Source of the DNA: an uncultured SAR86 cluster bacterium
GTDB taxonomy: Bacteria; Pseudomonadota; Gammaproteobacteria; Magnimaribacterales; AG-339-G14
Assembly (NCBI GenBank): GCA_902514645.1
Contig: CABXRO010000007.1
Location: forward strand, 1 to 52,553
Reading direction: 5' to 3'
DNA length: 52,553 bases
In this document: positions 17,301 through 31,225 of the stretch, one piece after another
Layout: each line of letters begins with the position of its first letter
Position numbering within the stretch: the stretch's first letter is position 1
Program-made: the position numbers and the translations under genes
Notes under the pieces: model-generated
Seen by the model: the letters and a program-made list of their open reading frames with translations, nothing else
The model's database searches: none
Told to the model about the DNA's origin: nothing

Positions 17301-18281
17301 ATGTCTTTGAATATTGGAATAGTAGGTGCTACAGGCTACGTGGGAGAGGAGTTAGCCTCAATCATAGAAACTAGGGAGGATCTGAGCCTTGTATTTGTCT
17401 CTTCTTTTTCGCATGAAGGAAAGAAGTACAAAGAGATCCATTCGAAAACGAATAGCAAATTAATTTTACAACCCATTAACCAAATGCCTGAAAATCTTGA
17501 TTATGTTTTTTTTGCTACCAAACACGACTACTCAATGGACTATGTTCCAGAGATTTTAAAAAAAGGCATAAAAGTTATTGATCTTTCCGCAGATTTTAGA
17601 CTTTCAAATGGAAAACTTTGGCAAGAAACTTATGACAGTAAACATAGGGCAGATGATCTTCTGTCTCAAGCTATTTATGGCTTACCTGAATATTCGGCAG
17701 AAAAAATTAAAGCAGCAAATTTAGTCGCAGTACCCGGATGTTATCCGACTGCTTCCATACTTGGATTACTTCCAGTTATTCCTTACTTACAAAAAAATAC
17801 AAAAATTATTTTAGATGCTAAATCCGGAATAAGTGGGGCTGGTAAATCTTCCGTAGAAAACGGTCTTGAGGAGGATATTAAAGAAAATTTTAAATCCTAT
17901 AATGTTGGTTTTCATAGACACCAACCTGAAATAAAAGATTTTTTAAAAATGGAATTCAACCTTGATTATGAGGTTATCTTCATCCCACATCTTTTGCCAC
18001 TATTCAGAGGAGAATACGTGACACTTTATTGTGAAGTCACTCAAAATGATTTAAACCTTAACGATTTATATGAAAGTTACTATGAGAATCATGAATTAGT
18101 GAGGATTAAAGAAAAAGGAGAAATAGCTGAAATCAAAGATGTAATTAATACATTCTATTGTGATATATCCGTTTCATATGCTTTCCAAAGTAATACAATT
18201 GTTATTAATTCGGCAATTGATAACCTGCTAAAAGGTGCCGCAAGCCAAGCAATACAATGTTTGGATATAATGAGTAATTGA
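17301..18281 (+). CDS. argC: N-acetyl-gamma-glutamyl-phosphate reductase
   Basis: Third step of arginine synthesis, NADPH-dependent reduction of the acyl phosphate made by ArgB (gene at 44778-45635). The 326-residue product has the nucleotide-binding start [18 protein letters not shown], the catalytic Cys in [16 protein letters not shown] near residue 147, [19 protein letters not shown] and [20 protein letters not shown]. It is one base upstream of erpA. The order argC-erpA-anmK-peptidase-tyrS-rrn also occurs in Pseudomonas, so this block is old. Confidence 0.96.
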   Translation: MSLNIGIVGATGYVGEELASIIETREDLSLVFVSSFSHEGKKYKEIHSKTNSKLILQPINQMPENLDYVFFATKHDYSMDYVPEILKKGIKVIDLSADFRLSNGKLWQETYDSKHRADDLLSQAIYGLPEYSAEKIKAANLVAVPGCYPTASILGLLPVIPYLQKNTKIILDAKSGISGAGKSSVENGLEEDIKENFKSYNVGFHRHQPEIKDFLKMEFNLDYEVIFIPHLLPLFRGEYVTLYCEVTQNDLNLNDLYESYYENHELVRIKEKGEIAEIKDVINTFYCDISVSYAFQSNTIVINSAIDNLLKGAASQAIQCLDIMSN

Positions 18282-18282
18282 T

Positions 18283-18630
18283 ATGGTTGAAAAATTCACT
18301 CCAAAAGAACTTAACATTACTGAAAATGCTGCTTTAAAGGTTAAAAACTTAATAGCTGATGAAAATAAAAAAAATCTTCACCTCAGAGTTTTTGTAACAG
18401 GAGGCGGATGTTCTGGTTTTCAATATGGTTTTAAGTTAGATGACAATGCTGAAGACGATGACACAGTCTTAAGAGAAGATAATGTGTCGGTATTGATCGA
18501 TTCCTTAAGCATCCAATACCTTTTTGGCTCAACTTTAGATTATGTCGAGAACCTAGAAGGTTCCAAATTTGTAATTGAAAATCCAAATGCAACGACAACA
18601 TGCGGTTGTGGAGCATCTTTCTCAATTTAA
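18283..18630 (+). CDS. erpA: Iron-sulfur cluster insertion protein ErpA
   Basis: A-type carrier that hands [4Fe-4S]/[2Fe-2S] clusters to apo-proteins such as IspG/IspH. The 115-residue length is typical. The three cluster cysteines sit in [18 protein letters not shown] and the C-terminal [11 protein letters not shown]. It follows argC by one base and its stop overlaps that of convergent anmK by 4 bp. Confidence 0.95.
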   Translation: MVEKFTPKELNITENAALKVKNLIADENKKNLHLRVFVTGGGCSGFQYGFKLDDNAEDDDTVLREDNVSVLIDSLSIQYLFGSTLDYVENLEGSKFVIENPNATTTCGCGASFSI

Positions 18631-19748
18631 TAAATTACTTCTCCCATCAAACAAGGTTTTGATCCTGTGACACTGGTAAGTTTAATTTTTTGTTTTTCTA
18701 ATCTTTTTTTCGCCAACCACGCAAAAGTCATCGCTTCTACATCAAGTGGGTCAATTCCCAAATTAGAAGTTTTGAAGAATTGCAAATTTGCTAAATTTAA
18801 TTTCTTAAACTTATCCATTAGATAATCATTTTTTGTTCCGCCACCACAAAAATAAATCTCATAATCTTGAGTACAGTATTTTTGTAGGTCTCTAAGAATT
18901 GATTGAAAAGTAATCTCAGTCAATCCAGAAATTAAATCAACATCTTTAAATTTCTTTTTTTCTAACAGATCGAATCTAAACTTTTCCAAATCATAATTTT
19001 CAACTGATTGGCTCTTAGGAATTGATTTTTTAAAGTAACTTGAATTCAGAAATTTTTTTATAGAAGTTTTCAAAACCTGTGGATTTCCCTTTTTTGCCAA
19101 GGCCCCTTTATTATCGAATTGTTTTTTTCCATTGGATATTTTTTTTACAGCTTGATCTATGTAGCAATTACCAGGCCCAATATCCCATCCAAGAACCTTT
19201 CCTTTTGAGGGCAACAAAGTAACATTAGTTATACCGCCGATATTTATGATCGCACGATTAACTTTTTCTTTAGACATATATTCTTGATGAAATGCCGGAG
19301 TGAGAGGAGCCCCCATACCTCCATTTGCTATGTCGCTCTGTCGAAATCCATGTACAACTTTAATACCTGTGAGTTTTCTAACTAATTCTGCATTTCCAAT
19401 TTGTAAGCTAAAAGGATTTTTTCTCGAAGAGCTGTGTTTAATAGTCTGACCATGACTACCTATGGCTTTAACTATTTTGTTATCTATCATAGTTTTTTTA
19501 ATTAATTTGTTTACGCATTTAGCTATGAGCTCACCTAAAATAAGGTCTAATTCTTTTTGCTTTTTTGCATAATTAGATGTTTTCTTATTTAAGACAAGTT
19601 CAAAAATTTCATCTTTTATTTCTTTAGGTATTTTTTGTGAAAAACGATCAATGACTTTCCTAGAACTTGAAAAGTCAACTAATAAAGAATCTATTGAATC
19701 TGCTGAGGTTCCAGAAAGAACCCCAATATAAATATCAGGTTTGGGCAT
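18627..19748 (-). CDS. anmK: Anhydro-N-acetylmuramic acid kinase
   Basis: Recycles cell-wall anhydroMurNAc to MurNAc-6-phosphate. The 373-residue protein belongs to the ASKHA-fold AnmK family: [19 protein letters not shown] at the start (a variant of the usual GTSxDGxD), [35 protein letters not shown] and YFCGGGTKN. It overlaps the upstream M23 peptidase gene by 14 bp, which joins two peptidoglycan-turnover steps in one transcript. Confidence 0.94.
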   Translation of the reverse strand: MPKPDIYIGVLSGTSADSIDSLLVDFSSSRKVIDRFSQKIPKEIKDEIFELVLNKKTSNYAKKQKELDLILGELIAKCVNKLIKKTMIDNKIVKAIGSHGQTIKHSSSRKNPFSLQIGNAELVRKLTGIKVVHGFRQSDIANGGMGAPLTPAFHQEYMSKEKVNRAIINIGGITNVTLLPSKGKVLGWDIGPGNCYIDQAVKKISNGKKQFDNKGALAKKGNPQVLKTSIKKFLNSSYFKKSIPKSQSVENYDLEKFRFDLLEKKKFKDVDLISGLTEITFQSILRDLQKYCTQDYEIYFCGGGTKNDYLMDKFKKLNLANLQFFKTSNLGIDPLDVEAMTFAWLAKKRLEKQKIKLTSVTGSKPCLMGEVIY

Positions 19749-21027
19749 AGAATTTTAGGAATAGTTCATCAAGTCGATTGATCATTTTTATCGCATGATC
19801 AAGAAATTCTTTTTTTTCAACTTCTGATATGGGCTTAGCATCTGGTAGTTTTACTGTTAAAGGATTTGTGTGATTTCCTCCTACTCTAAATTCATAATGT
19901 AAGTGTGGGCCTGTTGCCAATCCAGTTTGCCCGACATACCCAATAGTTTCTCCTTGTTCTACTTTTGAGCCATTACTTAACCTTGGGCTGAACTTTGATA
20001 AATGTGCATAACGAGTTGAATAATCTTCAGAATGTTTAATTTCTATGAGTTTTCCATAACCACCTTTATTACCAATAAAAGATATTGTTCCTGAACTTGT
20101 AGATCTAACTGGAGTACCTGTAGGAGCTGCATAATCAACTCCTGTATGGGCTCTAATTTTATTTAAGACAGGATGTTTTCTTTTAAGGTTGTAGCGAGAA
20201 CTTATGTAAGAGAATTCTACAGGAGTACGTAAAAATGCTTTTTTTACATTTTCTCCTCTCGTCGAAAAATATTCTTTTGTTCCCGATACTTCAGAAAAAA
20301 ATCTTATTGCTGAAAAAACCTTTTTCCCTCTTTTAAATCTAGCAGCTTTAATATCTCCATTTTTAATTTTTTCTCCTTTATAAAAATATTCTTCATAAAG
20401 AATTTCAAAACTATCTCCTGATCTGATATCAAAAACAAAATCTATATCCCAGCCAAATATAAATACTAGATCCATAATTACACTATCAGATATTCCTTCT
20501 TTTAAAGCAGATTGATAAAGAGACTCATCAATGGTCACAGAGGCAAATCTCTCAACAACTTCTGGAACCCTCTCATGATTTTTGATAATAAAAGTTTTAT
20601 CTTTGAATTTTGCTAGAACTCCTTTCAAACCATTTCTAGTCACGAATATTTCTTCGGGAACTTTATTTTTAGAGAATGTGATTTCTATCAAGTCTCCAGT
20701 TTTTAAATTAGCAAGTTTTTCAGAACCTTTGGTCTTAATGAGGGCTTTGATATATTTACTTTCTACTTCATTAGATCCTAATATCTTTATTAAGGTATCG
20801 TTTTTATCTACATTGATTTTCTTTGACATGGATCCCTCAAAGGCCTCTTCATTATCATCTCCATTTAAGTTTATTTGATCTCTATAAGAAGCTTCTGCAA
20901 TTATTTCAGGAGCAAAATTTTTATTTTGATTAATACCAAAATTCAGATATAGATAAAAAGCAGTTGAAACAACTACTAGGAAAAGCAAATAATATTTAAT
21001 ATCAAGAATTAAATTTTTCATATACAT
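19735..21027 (-). CDS. Membrane-anchored M23 peptidase (MepM-like murein DD-endopeptidase)
   Basis: A 430-residue protein with an N-terminal signal-anchor (about residues 12-30, KYYLLFLVVVSTAFYLYL), a central OapA/LysM-like region, and a C-terminal LytM zinc-peptidase domain. Zinc ligands are in HTGVDYAAPTGTPV (His, Asp) and GPHLHYEFRVGG (HxH), with GQTGLATG between. Such enzymes cut peptidoglycan cross-links in the periplasm during growth. It is divergent from tyrS (60 bp) and overlaps anmK. Two close Met codons make the start uncertain by two residues. The peptidase call is firm; equivalence to E. coli MepM is by architecture. Confidence 0.9.
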   Translation of the reverse strand: MYMKNLILDIKYYLLFLVVVSTAFYLYLNFGINQNKNFAPEIIAEASYRDQINLNGDDNEEAFEGSMSKKINVDKNDTLIKILGSNEVESKYIKALIKTKGSEKLANLKTGDLIEITFSKNKVPEEIFVTRNGLKGVLAKFKDKTFIIKNHERVPEVVERFASVTIDESLYQSALKEGISDSVIMDLVFIFGWDIDFVFDIRSGDSFEILYEEYFYKGEKIKNGDIKAARFKRGKKVFSAIRFFSEVSGTKEYFSTRGENVKKAFLRTPVEFSYISSRYNLKRKHPVLNKIRAHTGVDYAAPTGTPVRSTSSGTISFIGNKGGYGKLIEIKHSEDYSTRYAHLSKFSPRLSNGSKVEQGETIGYVGQTGLATGPHLHYEFRVGGNHTNPLTVKLPDAKPISEVEKKEFLDHAIKMINRLDELFLKFYAQT

Positions 21028-21087
21028 TTTTAGAGTATCATTTCAATGAAATATATAGATTTTGTAGAGAAATAAATAATTATATTC

Positions 21088-22311
21088 ATGAGTTTATCAA
21101 TTTCAAAAAAATTAGAAATATTAAAACGTGGGGTAGAAGAAATCATCCCAGAAAACGGCTTAGAAAAAAAATTAAATAAAAATAAATCTTTAATTATTAA
21201 GGCTGGATTTGATCCAACTGCTCCGGACTTGCATTTAGGACATACTGTTTTAATAAATAAATTAAAACAGTTTCAAGACCTCGGGCATAAGATAATTTTC
21301 CTAATAGGAGATTTTACTGGAATGATAGGGGATCCTTCAGGAGTGAGTGAAACCAGACCAATCCTGACTTTAGATCAATTAAAGAAAAATTCTAAGACTT
21401 ATCAAGAACAAATTTTCAAAATCTTAGATAAGAAAAAAACAAAAATTGAGTTTAATTCTTCTTGGTTCAAAAAAATGACAAGCGCGGAGCTTATTAATTT
21501 GAGTTCTAAGATGACTGTTGCTCGAATGCTAGAAAGAGATGACTTTAGAAATAGGTATAAGGGCAATAAACCGATCTCAATTCATGAGTTTATTTATCCT
21601 TTAGTCCAAGGATATGACTCTTTTGAGCTTAAATCAGATATTGAACTTGGTGGAACAGATCAAAAGTTTAATCTCTTAGTAGGCAGAGATATTCAAAAAT
21701 CTTTTGGTATGGAAGAGCAAATCATTATGACCTTGCCAATTTTGGAGGGGACTGATGGCGTGAAGAAAATGTCAAAATCTCTAAATAATTATATTGGCTT
21801 GAGAGAAAATCCAAATGATATGTTTGGCAAAATCATGTCAATTTCAGATGATTTGATGTGGCGATACTTTGATTTATTAAGTTTTAGGACTTCCATGGAG
21901 ATAGAAGAATTAAAGAAAAAAACAGAACAAGGATTGAATCCCATGGAGGCAAAAAAGATGCTTTCTGCAGAAATTGTTACAAGATTTCATGGTGAAAAAA
22001 AAGCTATTACAGCTGAAAAAGAATTTACAAATAGGTTTTCTAACAGAAATAATCCTACGGAAATTAAACATATTAATTTAACCTTAAAAGCATCTTCAAT
22101 ACTGATTGTTGATCTATTGTCTAGTGAGGATCTTGGAGAATATAAGCTTTGCAAAAGTAAATCAGAAGCTAGGAGAATGATCTCTCAAGGAGCAGTAAAA
22201 ATAGATGGAAAAAAGATTTCAGACAATACTATTTTGGTTCAAAATCCGTCTGAAAATACCTTTCAGGTAGGTAAGTTGAAGCATCTAAAAATAAAGATTA
22301 AAAAAGGCTGA
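21088..22311 (+). CDS. tyrS: Tyrosyl-tRNA synthetase
   Basis: Class I aminoacyl-tRNA synthetase, 407 residues. The HIGH-type motif appears as [13 protein letters not shown] near residue 42, the KMSKS loop as KKMSKSLNN near 232, and a C-terminal S4 RNA-binding domain as [21 protein letters not shown]. The spacing between motifs fits the TyrZ-type (about 400-residue) TyrRS of Pseudomonas. The rRNA promoter begins right after its stop codon, the same tyrS-rrn adjacency as in Pseudomonas. Confidence 0.96.
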   Translation: MSLSISKKLEILKRGVEEIIPENGLEKKLNKNKSLIIKAGFDPTAPDLHLGHTVLINKLKQFQDLGHKIIFLIGDFTGMIGDPSGVSETRPILTLDQLKKNSKTYQEQIFKILDKKKTKIEFNSSWFKKMTSAELINLSSKMTVARMLERDDFRNRYKGNKPISIHEFIYPLVQGYDSFELKSDIELGGTDQKFNLLVGRDIQKSFGMEEQIIMTLPILEGTDGVKKMSKSLNNYIGLRENPNDMFGKIMSISDDLMWRYFDLLSFRTSMEIEELKKKTEQGLNPMEAKKMLSAEIVTRFHGEKKAITAEKEFTNRFSNRNNPTEIKHINLTLKASSILIVDLLSSEDLGEYKLCKSKSEARRMISQGAVKIDGKKISDNTILVQNPSENTFQVGKLKHLKIKIKKG

Positions 22312-22317
22312 ATCTTC

Positions 22318-22347
22318 GCTTCCTTATTATCGAAAGCCATGTATAAT
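22318..22347 (+). promoter_or_regulatory. rRNA operon promoter
   Basis: A perfect TATAAT at 22342-22347 is followed by the GC-rich discriminator CGCTCGCTCG, the hallmark of stringently controlled rRNA promoters. The -35 is poor (GCTTCC or CTTCCT, 17-18 bp upstream). It starts 7 bp after tyrS, about 170 bp before mature 16S. Confidence 0.55.
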
Positions 22348-22379
22348 CGCTCGCTCGTGCCTATGGAAATAGGTTCGGG

Positions 22380-22391
22380 TGTTCTTTAAAA
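22380..22391 (+). promoter_or_regulatory. boxA antitermination element, 16S leader
   Basis: TGTTCTTTAAAA-type sequence close to the boxA consensus TGCTCTTTAACA, positioned downstream of the rrn promoter. A nearly identical copy lies before 23S (24127-24138). It would recruit NusB/NusE for rRNA antitermination. Confidence 0.65.
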
Positions 22392-22397
22392 CTATAA

Positions 22398-22426
22398 ACA
22401 AGTAATTCGTGCGGGCACTTACCATT
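22398..22426 (+). other. 16S precursor processing stem, 5' arm (3' arm 24068-24096)
   Basis: Positions 22398-22419 pair with 24075-24096 with one U-U mismatch and two G-U pairs. The first 12 bases (ACAAGTAATTCG) pair perfectly. Weaker pairing continues to 22426/24068. The stem would bring both ends of 16S together for RNase III cleavage. Confidence 0.75.
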
Positions 22427-22516
22427 TAAATAAAGGTTAGTGTCAATTTTAAGATTATCGAAATTCGGTAGTCACCTATTTTTTATTATTTTTTTTAAAA
22501 AAATAATCGTTTAATT

Positions 22517-24050
<1,534 letters not shown>

Positions 24051-24126
24051 ACAAATTACACGACTTTTATTGTGAGTGTCCGTTCGAATTACTTGTCTTA
24101 CTATTTTCATAGGAAAATAAGTGATG

Positions 24127-24138
24127 TGTTCTTTAAAA
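24127..24138 (+). promoter_or_regulatory. boxA antitermination element before 23S
   Basis: TGTTCTTTAAAA, same as the leader copy at 22380. Paired boxA sites in leader and spacer are usual in bacterial rrn operons. Confidence 0.65.
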
Positions 24139-24152
24139 GTATTGTAGATCCA

Positions 24153-24236
24153 GTAACTAAATTTATTTAGTTACGACACTAATAATTAATGTTATCAATT
24201 ATTAGTGCACCAAGTTTTAAGATAATTATCTTAAAA
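24153..24236 (+). repeat. Three consecutive perfect hairpins in the rRNA spacer
   Basis: Stem 1: 24153-24161 with 24166-24174 (9 bp, loop of 4). Stem 2: 24177-24187 with 24197-24207 (11 bp, loop of 9). Stem 3: 24215-24236, a perfect 22-nt palindrome. All are AT rich and occupy the place where spacer tRNAs are usually found. Confidence 0.8.
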
Positions 24237-24281
24237 TGCTAATGGCAAATTTTGGCGCTTATTATTCGAAAGACTTAACTT

Positions 24282-24299
24282 TATTAATTTAAAGTATTT

Positions 24300-24306
<7 letters not shown>
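24282..24306 (+). other. 23S precursor processing stem, 5' arm (3' arm 27197-27221)
   Basis: The 25-nt arms pair with three U-U mismatches. A second, outer helix joins 24138-24151 with 27250-27263 (14 bp, one G-U). Together they form the stalk flanking 23S that RNase III would cut. Confidence 0.7.
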
Positions 24307-27205
<2,899 letters not shown>

Positions 27206-27275
27206 ATACTTTATATTAATAGAGTTTAATAACGCTAAAATTAAACAAAGGATCTACAGTACTAAACTAGAATTT

Positions 27276-27392
27276 TGCCCGATGACATTAGCAAGTGTGT
27301 CCCACCTGATTCCATCCCGAACTCAGAAGTGAAACCACTTAGCGCCGATGGTAGTGTGGTTCGTCCATGCGAGAGTAGGACATCGTCGGGCT
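27276..27392 (+). rRNA. rrf: 5S ribosomal RNA
   Basis: About 117 nt, from TGCCCGATGAC to CATCGTCGGGCT, whose ends pair as 5S helix I. The conserved CCATCCCGAACTCAGAAGTGAAAC segment lies at 27312. A short precursor stem (27265-27272 with 27392-27399) flanks it. The right arm overlaps the stop codon of the convergent pantothenate kinase gene and no U-rich terminator follows. Confidence 0.95.
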
Positions 27393-27397
27393 TCTAG

Positions 27398-28201
27398 TTA
27401 AACTTCTAAAGTACCTATTGCTGTAGCGAATTCTCTATTTTCTGGAAAGATTACCTCTAAACCTGAAAACTCGATCCATTTTTTAAGAACTTCCTTGTAT
27501 AAAAAATAATTAGGAGTTCTTCCAATAACAACTATTTTATCCAATTTAGCTGCCAGAGCTGTAGTGGCAGCTAGCCTTGCTATATTTGTAGCAACAAGAT
27601 AAATGATAGATCTGCAAATATCTTCTTTTTCTAGTTTATCTATCATATCTAAATTTCCAAGATGAACAGCAATACTATCTTCAGGTAAATTTCCTATAGG
27701 TCCTGATATCACATCTTTTAAAGTGTAGTCTCCTATTTGACTTCCTTTTTTAGATAAATTATCTATCTCATCAGGATCATCTATTTGAGCTGCTAACTTA
27801 CATAACCCTCTAATTGTGCCACCTCCTAAACCAGTTCCCCCAAGATGAGTAGTAATTTCATTTTCGTAAGCAACACATGCGGTTCCTGATCCGCAGCTCA
27901 AGACTAAAAAATTTGAATCTAGCTGAGATATTTTCTTTGCTCCAACACCAATGCAATCTATCTCATTTTTCTTGATTATTTTTTGACCATCAAAATTATC
28001 AGGAAGGTCTAAATGTTTTCCTCCCGTTACTGAGATACTTTTGATTTTTGATTCTTTCTGGATGCTTTTAAGAATATTATTTAGAGATAAATGGATATTT
28101 TTTTCACTACTTAAAGATTTATAAGAAAAATTATTATTTGAATTGATAACAATATCAGAATTAGTTATTCCAAAATCAATTCCTATATCAACATTATCCA
28201 T
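27398..28201 (-). CDS. coaW: Type II pantothenate kinase (CoaW-like)
   Basis: First committed step of CoA synthesis, pantothenate to 4'-phosphopantothenate. At 267 residues it is the same length as Staphylococcus aureus CoaW and shows the type II (eukaryote-like, acetate-kinase-fold) pattern: IGIDFGITNSD phosphate loop, Glu80 in the position of the catalytic base, SCGSGTACV near 102, GGTGLGGGTIRGL near 121-133, a DVISG block where CoaW has VRHIY, and a C-terminal ENREFATAIGTLE. Most gammaproteobacteria use type I (CoaA) or type III (CoaX) enzymes, so this type is unusual. It lies downstream of the diiron gene across an 89-bp gap with an inverted repeat, and converges on the 5S gene with essentially no spacer. 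Confidence 0.83.
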   Translation of the reverse strand: MDNVDIGIDFGITNSDIVINSNNNFSYKSLSSEKNIHLSLNNILKSIQKESKIKSISVTGGKHLDLPDNFDGQKIIKKNEIDCIGVGAKKISQLDSNFLVLSCGSGTACVAYENEITTHLGGTGLGGGTIRGLCKLAAQIDDPDEIDNLSKKGSQIGDYTLKDVISGPIGNLPEDSIAVHLGNLDMIDKLEKEDICRSIIYLVATNIARLAATTALAAKLDKIVVIGRTPNYFLYKEVLKKWIEFSGLEVIFPENREFATAIGTLEV

Positions 28202-28235
28202 TTTGAATGAAATTTTTTTGAAAGAATATAGGTTC

Positions 28236-28270
28236 TATCACTTTGAAAAGTACAATTATTCAAAGTGATA
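28236..28270. repeat. 12-bp perfect inverted repeat between the diiron gene and the pantothenate kinase gene
   Basis: TATCACTTTGAA (28236-28247) and its exact complement (28259-28270) flank an 11-nt loop. No T-run follows directly on either strand, so it is not a standard intrinsic terminator. It could be an mRNA-end stabiliser, a weak terminator or an operator for the downstream kinase gene. Confidence 0.6.
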
Positions 28271-28290
28271 AGAAATTAATTCTTTAGAAA

Positions 28291-29439
28291 TTAATGATTG
28301 TGAAACATTTCCTTTATCACTTCAGCTTGTTCTTCTGCTTGAGTTTCTATCTCATCAGAAGATTCTAAAGGTTTGGAAATTTCGGCCCAATCAATTTCGA
28401 AATCACTTGGAGCAACTTCGTATTCCAATAAGCCCAATTCATCGTAAAGAGGACGGACAGACTCAGTTAAGAGACCGATTTTTTTCAAATTAGGCATTAC
28501 TCTATTAAAAAGGAGACCCCTAAAGTCATCGTTTACACCTGATTTAAGGATTGCTTCTCTAGCTTCTTTTTCAGAATAACCGAAGAACTTCTTACCTAAT
28601 TCATAGTTTTGGATTCTATCTCTCATAATTACACAAGCTTCATAAGCAAACCTTGCTCTTTCTTCAATTTCGTCCTCTGAAAGAGTTTTATTGAAATCTT
28701 CTAGATAATTAATTCCAAAAGTAACATGTCTTGCCTCATCTCTTATGATGTAATGAGTTAGATCTCTTAGAAGAGGGCAACTTGTTGTCATCTTAGTCGA
28801 TTGGAAGGCTGCAAGAGCTAAGCCTTCGATAATGATTTGCATTGCTATAAATTTAAGATCCCATCTCGGATCGGTAAGCCCTTTGTCTAAAAGTGCTTTT
28901 AAACTGGGTGAAATTGGATAGGACATTCCCATTACATTCTGAAGATACCTATTAAAAACCTCTACATGTCTAGCTTCATCAAAACATTGAGAAGCTGCGT
29001 AGAGCTTTGCTTGATAAGTTGGTGCACAAGACACAAGTTGAGAGGCAACTAGAAGAGCGCCTTGTTCTCCATGTAAGAATTGGCTTAAGCCCCATGCAGA
29101 TGCATGCCAGCTGACTTCTCTTTTTTCATCTTCCGACATGTCATTATATTCAGGATAAACATTTCCAAGGTCATCAAATTCAGGTTTTACTGGAAGGTCG
29201 CCACGTTTAATATGATTAGACCAATCTAAGTCTATTGATCCATTCCAATTAAGTTCTTTCCCAAGTTCATAGAGTCTCTTAATTCTATTATCAGCGACTG
29301 TGTAGTCCCAGTTATAAGATCCAGTTAATGGGGTATTGAAGATTTCTCTAACATCTTCAACATGCTCTGAAGTCATACGATCTTCAATATCGTCAAATTC
29401 CTGAAAACCAGGAGGTCCGTCTACATTTGTAATTTTCAT
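28291..29439 (-). CDS. Ferritin-like diiron protein, probable oxygenase or oxidase, substrate unknown
   Basis: A 382-residue protein with a complete four-helix-bundle diiron site: Glu125 (HGEQGALL), Glu155 and His158 (FDEARHVE), Glu205 (IIEGLALA), Glu235 and His238 (RDEARHVT). This E...ExxH...E...ExxH spacing is that of ribonucleotide-reductase-like and AurF-like carboxylate-bridged diiron enzymes. I cannot assign it to a named subfamily. No signal peptide is seen. The last 30 residues are acidic and Gln rich. It is the third gene of cobS-cobT-diiron, 37 bp after cobT, which suggests that the AAA+/VWA pair acts on it. Ligands are clear; the reaction is unknown. Confidence 0.82.
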   Translation of the reverse strand: MKITNVDGPPGFQEFDDIEDRMTSEHVEDVREIFNTPLTGSYNWDYTVADNRIKRLYELGKELNWNGSIDLDWSNHIKRGDLPVKPEFDDLGNVYPEYNDMSEDEKREVSWHASAWGLSQFLHGEQGALLVASQLVSCAPTYQAKLYAASQCFDEARHVEVFNRYLQNVMGMSYPISPSLKALLDKGLTDPRWDLKFIAMQIIIEGLALAAFQSTKMTTSCPLLRDLTHYIIRDEARHVTFGINYLEDFNKTLSEDEIEERARFAYEACVIMRDRIQNYELGKKFFGYSEKEAREAILKSGVNDDFRGLLFNRVMPNLKKIGLLTESVRPLYDELGLLEYEVAPSDFEIDWAEISKPLESSDEIETQAEEQAEVIKEMFHNH

Positions 29440-29476
29440 ATATAAATTATAAGCCTGTTTTTGAGAAATCCAAACC

Positions 29477-31225
29477 TTATTTTTCTTGAAAGAGTCCGGT
29501 TAATTGTTCCAACATAACATTTCCTAGCTCCTCCGCTCTGTGAATAGTTACAGCTTTTTTATAATATTTTGTAACATCATGCCCTATCCCTATCGCTATT
29601 AATTCCAGTTCTGTTCTGTTTTCAATTTCAGCAATCACCTGTTTGAGATGATTATCCAAGTAACTGGTGGAGTTGCTAGATAAAGTACTATCGTCTACTG
29701 GCGCTCCGTCAGAGATCACCATAAGTATCTTTCTTTGTTCAGGTCTTTTCATTAATCTAGAAGAAGCCCATAAAAGAGCTTCACCATCAACATTTTCTTT
29801 AAGGAGTCCTTCTCGAAGCATCAAACCTAAATTTTTTTTAGCTCTACGCCATGCTAAATCAGCAGGTTTGAAGATGATGTGTCTTAAATCATTTAGTCTC
29901 CCAGGAGAGCTTGGTTTTCCGCATTCAACCCATAGTTTTCTGCTATCTCCACCTTTCCAATGCTTTGTAGTAAAACCTAGGATTTCAGTTTTAATATTAC
30001 ATTTATCTAAAGTTGAACCAATAATGTCGGCAGATATTGCCGCGGTAGTCATTGATCTGCCTCTCATCGATCCTGAACTATCAACTAACATAGTTAAAAC
30101 AGTATCTTTAAATGATGTTTCCTTTTCTGTTTTGAAGCTCAAAGGCGTTAAAGGATCAGTGATGATTTTATGAAGTTTTGAAGAATCCAAAATACCTTCC
30201 TCTTTATCAAATTCCCACGAACGTCTTTGTTGAGCTAGAAGCAATCTTTGAAGTCTATTCGCTAATTTTGCAATTACAGATTTTGAAGGATCAATCAATT
30301 GATCCAATCTATCTCTTAACCTTTTTAGCTCTTCTGATGAGCACAAGTTATCTGCATCTACTATCTCATCAAAATCTCTGCAAAAAACCTTATATTCTTG
30401 ATTTTGATTTAAAGCAATTAACTCTTCCAGTTTAGATCTGTTTTCAACCCAATCTTCTGTATCATCAACTTCCCCTTCTTCAATTTCAAAGTCTTCAATT
30501 TCCGTTTCACTTTCATCATCTGCTTCTGATGAATCATTGTCTGGTTGATCTTCTTGTTCTTGATCTGATGAGCTGTCTTCTTCATTATCTTCATTTTCTT
30601 CTTCATTTTCAGATTTAGGCTCCTCTTGCTCAGGAGGCTCAAATTCGAAACCTAATTTTTGAAACAATGAGATTAAATGTTCATTAAATTTCTCTTTGTC
30701 ATTTAAGTATTTATCTGCAAGTTTAAAATCAGACTCTACTTCAGAAAGAGCTTTTTCCCACGGCTTTAGGAAAACTTCTTCCAACTTATTATTTTTTTGT
30801 TTTAAAAGTTTATTCTTTAAACTAATTTCTAAGGCTATTTTTAAAGCATCTTGCTTACTTTCAACTGTTTGATGGGAGAGGTTTTTTAAAAATAAATTTC
30901 TTAAGTTTTGCTTAACTCCCAAAAAATCTCTGGAGCCGAGGATCTCAGATCTTACAGCTTCAAAATCCTTAAGTAGATAATCTAATTCAGAATTTCCAGT
31001 TTTTTTAAAAGGCTTTTCTAGTAACTTGTACTTTTGTAATAATGCTTGCCTGTCTGCATCCCCTCTTGAAAGCTGAATAGACTCAATATTTTCTTTGAGA
31101 TTATGACCAGGTTCAGCAACTTGTTGGAGGTTTACTTCTATATTGAGATCTTTGTCCTTAGAGATTGCTCTACTGGAAGCATTAATTACATCTTTGACGT
31201 TTTGTTCAGTAGATTTTTGACTCAA
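29477..31225 (-). CDS. cobT: CobT-type VWA-domain protein (cobaltochelatase subunit homologue)
   Basis: A 582-residue homologue of the aerobic cobaltochelatase subunit CobT. The central region (about 198-258) is a highly acidic Glu/Asp/Ser linker. The C-terminal von Willebrand A domain has the MIDAS motif DSSGSMRGR at 382-390, followed by [57 protein letters not shown] and [15 protein letters not shown], all diagnostic for CobT. In B12 producers CobT and CobS energise the CobN chelatase. No cobN or other corrin gene is in the window. It overlaps cobS by 4 bp and precedes the diiron gene, so it may serve another metalloprotein. Confidence 0.92.
   Translation of the reverse strand: MSQKSTEQNVKDVINASSRAISKDKDLNIEVNLQQVAEPGHNLKENIESIQLSRGDADRQALLQKYKLLEKPFKKTGNSELDYLLKDFEAVRSEILGSRDFLGVKQNLRNLFLKNLSHQTVESKQDALKIALEISLKNKLLKQKNNKLEEVFLKPWEKALSEVESDFKLADKYLNDKEKFNEHLISLFQKLGFEFEPPEQEEPKSENEEENEDNEEDSSSDQEQEDQPDNDSSEADDESETEIEDFEIEEGEVDDTEDWVENRSKLEELIALNQNQEYKVFCRDFDEIVDADNLCSSEELKRLRDRLDQLIDPSKSVIAKLANRLQRLLLAQQRRSWEFDKEEGILDSSKLHKIITDPLTPLSFKTEKETSFKDTVLTMLVDSSGSMRGRSMTTAAISADIIGSTLDKCNIKTEILGFTTKHWKGGDSRKLWVECGKPSSPGRLNDLRHIIFKPADLAWRRAKKNLGLMLREGLLKENVDGEALLWASSRLMKRPEQRKILMVISDGAPVDDSTLSSNSTSYLDNHLKQVIAEIENRTELELIAIGIGHDVTKYYKKAVTIHRAEELGNVMLEQLTGLFQEK

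Larger units (their letters stand above)
24051..24299 (+). other. 16S-23S internal transcribed spacer without tRNA genes
   Basis: The 249-bp spacer holds no tRNA-Ile, tRNA-Ala or tRNA-Glu: no GTTCRANYC T-loop or acceptor stem pairs are found. It contains the 3' arm of the 16S stem (24068-24096), a boxA (24127-24138), a strand of the 23S stalk (24138-24151), three hairpins (24153-24236) and the second 23S stem arm starting at 24282. Confidence 0.85.

Noticed and set aside
24051-24299. Possible tRNA gene in the 16S-23S spacer
   Set aside because: No acceptor stem with matching T-loop and anticodon loop; the stems found are simple hairpins.
30418-30642. 74-codon Lys/Met-rich minus-strand frame inside cobT
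   Set aside because: It is a shifted reading of the acidic repeat-like linker of CobT and has no ribosome binding site or family match.
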